A DNA stretch of 64,000 nucleotides, from positions 72,172 to 136,171 of the forward strand of contig JAJRXK010000108.1 in the NCBI GenBank assembly GCA_024276305.1, given 5' to 3'. Positions 33,143-41,000 of this stretch are shown piece after piece (within the stretch, counting starts at the first letter, position 1; every line of letters starts with the position of its first letter). The stretch comes from Candidatus Krumholzibacteriota bacterium. GTDB lineage: Bacteria > Krumholzibacteriota > Krumholzibacteriia > JAJRXK01. The notes under the pieces are model-generated. The model searched no databases. It saw only the letters and a program-made list of their open reading frames with translations, and had not been told where the DNA came from. The translations under genes and the position numbers were made by a program.

Positions 33143-33817
33143 ATGTCGAACCCATCCCTTCAACTTTGTCGGAGCTGGTCGCGTGCGGTTCTGCACGCGA
33201 CGGTGTTGGCCATGGTCCTGAGCATGGCCGCGGGTTGTGGAGTTTTCTCGCCCGACGAGGGCGGCGGTGACGGCGGCGGTGGCGGCGGACCGGTCGCGTA
33301 TCCTCTGGCCGTGACCCCAGACCAACTGATCGCGAATTTCGTCCAGGCGCACATCGACCGGGAATTCAACGAGTACGACAATCTGCTCGGGGAGGAGTTC
33401 CAGTTCTGGTTCGCGCCGGAGGATCTGAATCTGGCCCCCAACGGCTTCTTCTGGGACCGCGCCGCGGATGTGGCCTCGACCCGACGCATGTTCAACGGGT
33501 CGGAGGGGCAGAAGCCCGACGGCTCGGTACAGCCGGCGGTGCAGAAGATCGAGCTGCGGCTCAATCCGGTCGAGCCGGCGTGGACCGATGCCGGGGGCGA
33601 GGTGGTCGGTGGTCTGACCACCGTGCCGGCCGGGGGGAAGAAGCGGCGCTACTCGGTGTCGATGGTGGTCAACTACACCGCCGGAGACATCGTGTCGCAG
33701 GTGAATGGGGAGCAGCTCTTCTACGTTCTGCCCACTCAGAAGAACCTGGGTGACGGAACCACCGTGACCGAGTGGAAGCTCTTCATCTGGCGGGATTTCG
33801 GAGCCACGACCTTCTGA
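33143..33817 (+). CDS. Predicted lipoprotein, glycine-rich linker, possible NTF2-like fold
   Basis: A protein of 224 residues. Lipobox MAAGC near residue 32 is followed by a Gly/Asp-rich tether and a globular part: PDQLIANFVQAHIDREFNEYDNLLGEEFQFWF, then strands, ending with TEWKLFIWRDFG. The helix-plus-DFxF start and the Trp-rich final strand resemble the lipoprotein at 32420, suggesting a distant paralogue. ATG at 33143 with GGAGG 9 nt upstream; a TTG at 33134 is possible but unnecessary. It has its own promoter and is closed by a strong terminator at 33841, so it is a single-gene transcript. Function unknown; surface tethering is likely. Confidence 0.7.
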   Translation: MSNPSLQLCRSWSRAVLHATVLAMVLSMAAGCGVFSPDEGGGDGGGGGGPVAYPLAVTPDQLIANFVQAHIDREFNEYDNLLGEEFQFWFAPEDLNLAPNGFFWDRAADVASTRRMFNGSEGQKPDGSVQPAVQKIELRLNPVEPAWTDAGGEVVGGLTTVPAGGKKRRYSVSMVVNYTAGDIVSQVNGEQLFYVLPTQKNLGDGTTVTEWKLFIWRDFGATTF

Positions 33818-33840
33818 TTTCCAGGTGGAGCCGATTCTGG

Positions 33841-33868
33841 GGCCCCCGCCATTCGGCGGGGGCCTTTT
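33841..33868 (+). terminator. Rho-independent terminator after the lipoprotein gene
   Basis: A perfect 10-bp stem GGCCCCCGCC/GGCGGGGGCC around the tetraloop ATTC, followed by TTTT. It lies 24 nt after the stop at 33817 and before the promoter of the next gene. Confidence 0.9.
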
Positions 33869-33894
33869 CGTTGGAGCCCCTCCTCGGGCCTCCC

Positions 33895-33923
33895 TTGCCG
33901 CCCGCGACCGGGACGGCTATAAA
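33895..33923 (+). promoter_or_regulatory. Promoter of the divergent polysaccharide deacetylase gene
   Basis: TTGCCG (33895-33900), 17-bp spacer, TATAAA (33918-33923). It lies just downstream of the terminator and would give a leader of about 75 nt before the ATG at 34005. Confidence 0.6.
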
Positions 33924-34004
33924 CAATCGCGGAATCGCATCTCACCTCGGCCGCCGGAAGCTCCTCCGCGCCGGGTCACCGGTTGCAGAAAGCTTCGCAG
34001 AGTC

Positions 34005-35192
34005 ATGGCCCCTCGCCGATCTCCTCGTCGCCCAGCGACTCCGAAGAACTCCCTCGGCCCGTCCGCTCTCTTCGGCTTCGGTCTGGCCTTCGTGGCCCTG
34101 GGACTGGGAATCCTGGGAGTGAAATGGCTGCAGACCGACGCCGGGCGGCTCTTCTTGGCCGACCATGGCGTGGCGGCGGGGCAACAGTGGGTACGCCCCC
34201 GGATCGAAACCGCGATTCGAGACGGGCTGCGGGCGGCGGGAGCGAGTCCGGACAGTCTGGAGCGATTGCGCAACCGCCTCGACGGACCGGTGGTGCTGCG
34301 TCTGGCCACCGATGTCGATCTGTTGCGCATCAATTGGAAGGTGTCGGAGGCCGTGCGCGCGGTGGGCGGAAGGGTCCACCGGGGACATCGTTGGCGAAGC
34401 GATGCGGGGCAGGTTCTCGAACTCCAACTCGGCACTTCGCACCAACTCACGCACCGACTCTTGGTGCAGCGAGGGAAGGTCCTCCCCGAGGCTCCGCCCC
34501 TGCCCCAGGGTCGGCTCGCCCTGGTCATCGATGACCTCGGTCACAACCTGGGACCCCTGGTCCAGCGCCTGCTCCTCCTTCCCCAGCCTCTGACTCTGGC
34601 GGTTCTGCCCGATCGTTCCCACAGCCTCGAGGTCCTGCGGGAGATCCAACGGGCCGGCCAGCAGGCCTTGCTCCACCTGCCCATGGAGCCCGATCCGGGA
34701 GGGGCGATGTCGCCGGGTCCGAGGGCGGTGGAGATGGGGATGTCGAGCCCCGAGATCGAGGCCCTGGTCCGGGATTGTCTGGACGGCCTGCCCGGAGTGC
34801 AGGGAGTCAACAATCACATGGGAAGCCGGGTGACTCGATCACGGCCCGAAATGGAGGCTGTGATGCGGGTCTTGGCCGAACGCGGTCTGATCTTCCTGGA
34901 CAGCCTGACCACGCCGCGGAGCGTGGCCTACAAGGCAGCGAGAGAGACGGGAGTGCCCGAACTGAAGAACGATCTCTTCGTGGACCGGGAGACCCAGGAC
35001 CCCGAAGTGGTCCTGGCCCGGCTGGAGGAGCTGGCCGCCCTGGCCCGCGACCGAGGTTGGGCGGTGGGCATCGGGCATGTCAACGAGGCCACGGTGACCG
35101 CGTTGGAGACCTTCCTGCCCCGCCAACGGCCCACCGACATCGAGATGGTCTTCCTGGCCGACCTCGTTCACGAGAGAGCGGCGTCTAGATGA
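34005..35192 (+). CDS. Divergent polysaccharide deacetylase (YibQ-like)
   Basis: A protein of 395 residues. A single N-terminal TM helix (about residues 20-42) is followed by an extracytoplasmic linker region and a C-terminal domain starting RLALVIDDLGHN, the hallmark of the divergent polysaccharide deacetylase family (YibQ). Other conserved stretches are ALLHLPMEP, VNNHMGSR and FLDSLTTPRSVAYKAA. Family members are often beside envC; here the two are 7 kb apart. The role may be in cell-wall or surface glycan modification, but enzymatic activity is unproven for most of the family. ATG at 34005 lacks a clear ribosome-binding site. It is flanked by a terminator upstream and the secD promoter downstream. 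Confidence 0.85.
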   Translation: MAPRRSPRRPATPKNSLGPSALFGFGLAFVALGLGILGVKWLQTDAGRLFLADHGVAAGQQWVRPRIETAIRDGLRAAGASPDSLERLRNRLDGPVVLRLATDVDLLRINWKVSEAVRAVGGRVHRGHRWRSDAGQVLELQLGTSHQLTHRLLVQRGKVLPEAPPLPQGRLALVIDDLGHNLGPLVQRLLLLPQPLTLAVLPDRSHSLEVLREIQRAGQQALLHLPMEPDPGGAMSPGPRAVEMGMSSPEIEALVRDCLDGLPGVQGVNNHMGSRVTRSRPEMEAVMRVLAERGLIFLDSLTTPRSVAYKAARETGVPELKNDLFVDRETQDPEVVLARLEELAALARDRGWAVGIGHVNEATVTALETFLPRQRPTDIEMVFLADLVHERAASR

Positions 35193-35223
35193 GCCCTTCG
35201 GGCACGAAAGCGGGCCGGGCGGA

Positions 35224-35251
35224 TTGACACCGTCCGGGGCCCGGCTATAAT
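35224..35251 (+). promoter_or_regulatory. Near-consensus promoter of secDF
   Basis: Perfect TTGACA (35224-35229) and perfect TATAAT (35246-35251) with a 16-bp spacer. The transcript is expected to start at about 35258, only a few bases before the hairpin at 35262, and to carry a leader of about 110 nt before secD. Confidence 0.85.
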
Positions 35252-35261
35252 TGATGGGTTT

Positions 35262-35288
35262 CCGGCGGGACCCGTTCCCGCCGGTTTT
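35262..35288 (+). promoter_or_regulatory. Hairpin with T-run at the 5' end of the secD leader (attenuator or 5' stabiliser)
   Basis: CCGGCGGGA (35262-35270), loop CCCGT, TCCCGCCGG (35276-35284) form a perfect 9-bp stem followed by TTTTG. By shape it is an intrinsic terminator, but it begins about 4 nt after the predicted start of its own promoter. It could make a very short RNA, attenuate secDF, or act as a 5' protective stem. An alternative is that it ends readthrough from the deacetylase gene. Confidence 0.6.
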
Positions 35289-35303
35289 GTCCGAGTGCCA
35301 GCG

Positions 35304-35357
35304 ATGAACGAGGCCAGGTCAATCACGACCGGCGCCAGGAATCCATCATCGCCATGA
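35304..35357 (+). CDS. Candidate 17-codon leader peptide upstream of secD (uORF1)
   Basis: ATG at 35304 opens a 17-codon frame, MNEARSITTGARNPSSP, inside the secD leader. Its stop TGA overlaps the ATG of the next short frame (ATGA, 35354-35357). GAG lies about 8 nt upstream as a weak ribosome-binding site. Peptides ahead of sec genes can sense export (SecM, VemP), but this one is too short to follow those models. Expression is unproven. Confidence 0.35.
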   Translation: MNEARSITTGARNPSSP

Positions 35358-35371
35358 GTAGGAATCTCTGA
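35354..35371 (+). CDS. Candidate 5-codon leader ORF overlapping secD start (uORF2)
   Basis: ATG at 35354 encodes MSRNL and stops at TGA 35369-35371, whose final A is the first base of the secD ATG (TGATG). Together with uORF1 it makes a chain of three overlapping start/stop junctions, so secD translation may depend on ribosomes finishing the short frames. Confidence 0.3.
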   Translation: MSRNL

Positions 35372-37008
35372 TGAATCGTTCGGTCCAGATCAAGCTCGCG
35401 ATCATCGTCGTGGCGGTGTTGTGGTCCGTCTACAGTCTCTGGCCGACCATCCGGTTGGCCCAGGGGACCGACGGTCTCGATGCAGCCCAGATCGAGAGTC
35501 TCCAGAGCCGCGCCATCAAGCGAGGACTCGATCTCGAAGGCGGCATGTACCTCGTGCTCGAGGTCGACAAGACTCAGGTCGAAGGGGATACCCTCGACGA
35601 CGCCGTGAATCGCACCATCGAAGTGTTGCGCAATCGCGTGGACGAATTCGGGGTCTCCGAGCCGGTGATCCAGAAGGAAGGCGGCGCGCGCATCGTGGTG
35701 CAGCTTCCGGGACTTCAGGACGTCGAGCGGGCGAAGCGCCTCATCGGGAGCACCGCACGATTGGATTTCCGCTTGGTGCGCAACGACAACAGCGTGCGCA
35801 ATCTCATCGGGCGCATCGACAAGGTCCTGGCCGGCGAGAGCGTGGGCGACAGCACTTCTGCGGACCGCGCCGCGGAGGATGCGGCAGCGGAAGTCGCGGC
35901 CGACTCCACCGCCGACGATCTCTTCGCCTCCGCCGAAGAAGTGGACGAGACGCCGACTCTGTCGGGACTCATCGGTCCTCTTTGGGATGACTTCGGTGGC
36001 TTCCCGGTGGTGGTGGCCAATGTCGACAAAGTGACCGCGATTCTTCAGCGAGAGCAGGTCCAGCGGGTGATGCCCCGCGATGCCGAGTTCCTGTGGGGGG
36101 TGGAAGATCTGAACCTGCAGGGCGGGGCGAAGGCCAAAGTGCTCTACCTCGTCGAGAAGGCGGTGAGCCTGGCGGGTGAGGAGATTTCGCGGGCGGTGGT
36201 CACTCCCGATCCCGATCGGCCGCCGGGATTGATGGTCTCGCTGACCCTCACGCGCCGGGGAGGACTGCGTTTCGCGAACGTGACCGGTGAAAACGTGGGT
36301 CGCAAGCTGGCCATCGTTCTCGACGGAAAGGTCCGGAGCGCTCCCAACATCAATTCGCGGATTCCCGGGGGGCGCGCCAGCATCTCCGGCGGCTTCGCCA
36401 ACGATCAGGAGGCGCGCGACCTTGCGGTGATGCTGCGGGCGGGTGCGTGGCCCGCTGACGTGCGGATCGCCGAAGAACGCACCGTGGGGCCGAGTCTCGG
36501 CGCCGAGTCCATCCGGCAGGGAGTGCGTTCGGTGGTCCTCGGCGGCGCCTTGGTCGTTCTCTTCATCATCATCTACTATCGGGCGGCAGGAGTCCTGGCC
36601 ACCGCCGGTTTGGTGATGACTCTCCTCACTCTGATGGCGATTCTGGCCCAGTTGCACCTCACCCTGACCCTGCCGGGCCTCGCCGGGATCATTCTGACGG
36701 TGGGAATGGCGGTCGATGCCAATGTGCTCATCTTCGAGCGCATTCGAGAGGAGATGCGCCGGGGCAAGACTCCCCGGGCCGCGATCGACGTGGGATATGG
36801 TCAGGCGACTCGGGCCATCGTGGACGCGAATATCACCACCTTCATTGCCGCCGTGATCCTGTTCTACTTCGGCACCGGACCCATCAAGGGTTTCGCGGTG
36901 ACCTTGAGCGTCGGGATCCTCACGAGCATGTTCAGCGCGCTAGTGTTCACGCGTACGGTCTACGACCTCTGGCTCGGTGGGCGTCAGCCCAAGAGCCTGA
37001 GCATCTAG
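35371..37008 (+). CDS. secD: Protein translocase subunit SecD
   Basis: A protein of 545 residues. It has an N-terminal TM helix (about 8-26), the P1 head/base with RGLDLEGGMYLVLEV, RNRVDEFGVSEP and IVVQLPG, and a low-complexity Ala/Asp/Glu insertion (about residues 165-200) in the periplasmic domain. The conserved LAIVLDGKVRSAP and ISGGF precede a six-TM-type membrane block containing GMAVDANVLIFERIREE. SecDF uses the proton gradient to pull exported proteins through SecYEG. AGGA lies 7 nt before the ATG at 35371. secF follows after 27 nt. Expression is probably controlled by the strong promoter and leader described separately. Confidence 0.96.
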   Translation: MNRSVQIKLAIIVVAVLWSVYSLWPTIRLAQGTDGLDAAQIESLQSRAIKRGLDLEGGMYLVLEVDKTQVEGDTLDDAVNRTIEVLRNRVDEFGVSEPVIQKEGGARIVVQLPGLQDVERAKRLIGSTARLDFRLVRNDNSVRNLIGRIDKVLAGESVGDSTSADRAAEDAAAEVAADSTADDLFASAEEVDETPTLSGLIGPLWDDFGGFPVVVANVDKVTAILQREQVQRVMPRDAEFLWGVEDLNLQGGAKAKVLYLVEKAVSLAGEEISRAVVTPDPDRPPGLMVSLTLTRRGGLRFANVTGENVGRKLAIVLDGKVRSAPNINSRIPGGRASISGGFANDQEARDLAVMLRAGAWPADVRIAEERTVGPSLGAESIRQGVRSVVLGGALVVLFIIIYYRAAGVLATAGLVMTLLTLMAILAQLHLTLTLPGLAGIILTVGMAVDANVLIFERIREEMRRGKTPRAAIDVGYGQATRAIVDANITTFIAAVILFYFGTGPIKGFAVTLSVGILTSMFSALVFTRTVYDLWLGGRQPKSLSI

Positions 37009-37035
37009 CCAGGACCAGAGGTCGAGGAGAGTTCC

Positions 37036-37962
37036 ATGCAGTTTTTGACCAATACCAATTTCGACATCATCGGAAAGCGGCGCTATGCCTTCGTGTTCTC
37101 GGCGACCTTGATCCTGGCGGGGATCATCTCGCTCATCATCCACGGGGGGCCGGCTCTGTCGATCGACTTCCGCGGAGGACAGATCGCCGAAGTCCACGTG
37201 ACCCCGGCCATCGGGACTTCCGAAGCGCGGTCTGCACTCGAAGCCGCGGGCATCGCAGTGGACCAAGTGCAGCGCTTCGGGAGTCCGGAAGAACTCTTGA
37301 TCTACATGGGAGATGAGTCGGACAAGGTCGTCGAGGAAGACCATCCGACGGTGCAGGGAGCCCTCGCCGCGGCCTTCCCGGGCAGTGAGGTCGAGCTGCG
37401 CCGCGAGGAAAGGGTCGGGCCCAAGATCGGCAACGAGCTCCGGGAAGCCGCGCTCAACGCCATCGTGGTCTCGCTGTTGCTGATCGTTCTCTATATTTCT
37501 CTTCGCTTCGTCTTCCAATTCGGCATCGCGGCGGTGGCGGCCTTGGTGCACGATGTGCTGATCACTCTCGGAGTGTTCTCCCTGATGGGCAAGGAAATGA
37601 GCCTGGTGGTCCTGGCCGCCTTCCTCACCATCATTGGTTACTCTCTCAACGACACCATCGTGGTCTTCGATCGCATTCGTGAGAACATGGGAATGCGGCG
37701 CAAGGAGAGCTACGAGTCGGTGGTGAACAAGAGTATCAACGAGACTCTCAGCCGAACCATCATCACCTCGATCACCACCCTCTTCACGGCCTTCATCCTC
37801 TTCCTCACCGGGGGGGCGGTGATCCATGACTTCGCCTTTGCCCTGGTCATGGGCGTGCTCGTGGGGACCTATTCGTCCATCTTCGTGGCCAGTCCGGTTC
37901 TCATCGCCTGGTATCACTGGAGGACTTCGGGTCAGAAGCGTCTGCGAAGCGCCAAGGTCTGA
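37036..37962 (+). CDS. secF: Protein translocase subunit SecF
   Basis: A protein of 308 residues. N-terminal NFDIIGKRRYAFVFSATLI leads into TM1, then SIDFRGG at the start of the periplasmic domain, and VGPKIGNELREAALNAI before the five remaining TM helices with YSLNDTIVVFDRIREN, the SecF signature. It partners SecD in the translocon-associated motor. ATG at 37036 with GAGGAGAG 7-14 nt upstream. It is the last gene of the secDF operon, followed by a terminator hairpin. Confidence 0.96.
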   Translation: MQFLTNTNFDIIGKRRYAFVFSATLILAGIISLIIHGGPALSIDFRGGQIAEVHVTPAIGTSEARSALEAAGIAVDQVQRFGSPEELLIYMGDESDKVVEEDHPTVQGALAAAFPGSEVELRREERVGPKIGNELREAALNAIVVSLLLIVLYISLRFVFQFGIAAVAALVHDVLITLGVFSLMGKEMSLVVLAAFLTIIGYSLNDTIVVFDRIRENMGMRRKESYESVVNKSINETLSRTIITSITTLFTAFILFLTGGAVIHDFAFALVMGVLVGTYSSIFVASPVLIAWYHWRTSGQKRLRSAKV

Positions 37963-37994
37963 GCGGACCGTCGCTCGAGTCTTCTTGGAATGGG

Positions 37995-38022
37995 AAGGGC
38001 CCCGTCGTTGCGGGGCCCTTCT
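37995..38022 (+). terminator. Terminator-like hairpin after secF
   Basis: GAAGGGCCCCG and CGGGGCCCTTC form a perfect 11-bp stem with a 6-nt loop TCGTTG. The T-run is poor (TCGTT). The 3' half also holds the possible -35 box of the next gene. Confidence 0.75.
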
Positions 38023-38038
38023 CGTTGCGAGTATGGTA
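38009..38038 (+). promoter_or_regulatory. Possible promoter of the large histidine kinase, leaderless type
   Basis: TATGGT (38033-38038) lies 5 nt before the ATG at 38044, and TTGCGG (38009-38014) 18 bp further upstream overlaps the secF terminator. If used, the message would begin at or next to the AUG. Confidence 0.35.
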
Positions 38039-38043
38039 GGGCC

Positions 38044-41000
38044 ATGTCTTCCCGATGGTCTCTGCTCTTGGACCTGATGCGCTCGCCCGGAGTGGCGAGC
38101 CTGGGGTCGCTCTTCGCCCTCCTGACCTTGCTCGGCACCCCTGGCCTGGGACCGGCCATCGTTGCGGTCTTGGCCCAACTGTGGGTGGTGTGGACCTACT
38201 CCAGATCCTCCTTCACGCGGACCGACCGATTCCTCTTGGCGGCGATGCTCCTGGGCTTGGCCGCGGCGACCGCCTTCGGTTTGGCCAACCTCCGTCTGCA
38301 ACATCGCAGCGAGGCCTATTGGGCCGACCGCGTCGACTCGAGGATGGAGCGCGCGCAGCAGGCCTGCGTCGATGCGCTGGACGAGCTGGTGGCTCAGGCT
38401 CGACAGCGGGCCGAGGAGGCTCTCCTGCCGGAAGCCCGACTCGAGGAGATCGCCCGCCCGCTGGTCTTCCTGGGAAAGCCGCTCGAGGTCGGCATCTCTC
38501 GGTGGCAAGGCGACGAACTGATGGATTGGGTCGGTTCGGTGACCGGTCCCCAGAGACTCCCGGCCCAGTCTCGGCCCCTCCTGGTCGACCACAACTTTCG
38601 TCGCTACCTCACCGTTTCGGCCGTGGCCGACAGTGTGAACGTCGCGAGGGTCGATGTGTCGATGGGCTTGCGGGGCGATTTCTTCGCCGATGTGGGGGTG
38701 TGGCCCGATCCGGCCGCTCCCCTGCGGGAGTCCACCGGAGTCGACGTGGAGATCGTGGCTCAGGGCACCGAGGCTGCCGGCGACTACGACCAACTCATCG
38801 GGGTGCCGGAGGAAGCCCCCTGGGTGTGGGTGGGATTGCGCCGCAGTCGCATCGACAGCGAACGCGAGCGCATCGGCCGGGGTTGGACCCAGCGCATGGC
38901 CTGGGCCCTGGTACTGGCCATGGGGGCCGGACTCCTCCGCCTCTGGCGGTGGTGGCCGCGAGGATTGGTGGGGAGCCAAGGCCTGGCCTTCTCTCTGGGG
39001 ACGGTGGCCTTGCTCTTGGCCCTGCGGTGGACCGCGGAGGCCAGCGGCCTGGCCGACCGGCTCCTCGTCGGCCAACCCTATCCCTTCTCACTCCTGCAGG
39101 ACGAGGCCTACTTCACCACCCTTCGCTATGGAGGATGGTTGCGCAGCACGGTGGACTTCTCGCTGAGTGCGCTGACCCTCGCTCTGGCCGCCCTGGTCCT
39201 GCTGCCCTCGTGGTTGCGTTTCGTGGGAAGTACGGATTCGCGGTGGCGGAGTGTCCTCGCCGGTCTCGGTCTCTCGGTGTTGCCCCCCCTCCTGATCCAG
39301 ACCATCTGGTCGGTGCAGGCGGTGGTGGCTCAAGGGGCGAATCCCACTCTGGTGGGGGTTCGCGCGCCCTTCTTCAGCCTCCCCTTCCTCACCCTGCACT
39401 TGGCCATGATGCTCTCCCTTCTGCCCTGGGCCATCTGGATCCTGGTGGGTTGGCAGCGATGGTTGCGGCAGCGTGGGTTGGGAGCTCAGCTCTTCTGCGG
39501 GTTGGCCTGTCTCTTCACTTTCGTCGTGCTGCGAGAGAGTGGAGCTTCCCCCGTCCGTGCGGGATGGGCCGCCCTGTTGCCCCTGTTGGGCGGGGTGCTC
39601 CAGCCGGCCCTCCGGGAACCCGGGCTCTCGCGGCGGTTGGTGGTTCTGCTCTTCACCATGCTCTGGTTCGCCGGAGTCCAGAGCCAGGGCTTGCAGGCTT
39701 TCTATACTCTCGATCGTCAGCAAGTGGCCGAGGAGCGGGCCGTGGGACGGCTTCGTCCCGACGATCCGTGGCGACCCTATCTCCTCGAAGATGTGCTTCG
39801 CCGTCTTTCCACCGATCGTGGGGCCATCGATCGCCTCGCCGATCCGAAGCATCCGCGCGACAACTTGGCCTTCGAGATCTGGCTCACCACCGAGCTGAGC
39901 CGGCAGGGTTCGCCCTCCTGTTCGATCACCGTCACCGGGGTCGGGGGAAGCGTCCTGAGCCATTTCGACTTCGGCCTTCCCTACGAATCGCCGAATCAGC
40001 GATCCGTGGGCGACGACCCTCTCCCCCGATCCGGAACCCTGCGGATGGGGACTCTGGAGATCGGAACGGATCGCGGGCGCTTCTTGGTGTACCGGGGGAT
40101 CCTCGACCTCCAGCAATTCGCGCCCGACAGCGAATTGCACGAGCTGACCATCGACTTGCCCTACGCGGCCCTCGACCCCACCTCGGCCGACGGGGATTTT
40201 CGCGGGGTGGTGGAGAGCCTGGGTCTGCCCGACGCCCGGCCCTTCTTGCCCCGCCAGGCCTTCGAGGAGGGAGAGCTCGTCTTCGCCACCGTGGACTCCA
40301 ATGGAGTGGTCGCCGCTTCGGTCCCCGAATTCCTGGGGCTGCTCCCCGAAGAGCTTCCGAGTTCGGAGGGTTGGGAATCGCTGCGGGTGGGCGACCGGGT
40401 CTACCGGGTGGGGCGGGTACAGTGGGGCAATCGCTCCCTGGTGGTGGGCTTCGCCCAGCCCAGTGCGACCGAGAGGGTTCTCGACGCCAGCCGTTTGGCC
40501 ATGCTCTACCTGATCAGCGGGGCGCTGGGATGGTTGGGTCTGGCCTTGGTCGCCGCCCTCGGAGTGACCCCCGGGGGACGCCGGACTCCACTCCTGGGAC
40601 CGATCGGATTCCAGGAGCGCCTGCTGGGGGCGATCCTCCTCGTGGTGCTGCTCCCGGTCCTGGTTCTTGGAGTGGTGCAGGAACGCCGGGTCGCTCAGAC
40701 CTCCACCCGGGAGGGGCTGCGCGAAGTCCACACCCGCCTGCAGACCGCCCTCAACCTCCTGGGAAGCGATCTCGACCGAATGACCCAGGCCCTGCTCCGA
40801 GGAGACTATGTCCAGCAATTGCTCACCACCGGTGAGATCTCGAGGTGGCGGGATGTGGGCCCCTTCGGACGACTCGAATTGATGATCTTCGATCCCGAGG
40901 GTCAACTCCTCCTCGACGAGTCTCTCCGAGACCTCGATCCGGAGGGAGCGAAGGACTTTCTCGCCCAGGTGGAGGGGGGACAACTCTATCTGGAGAGCTT

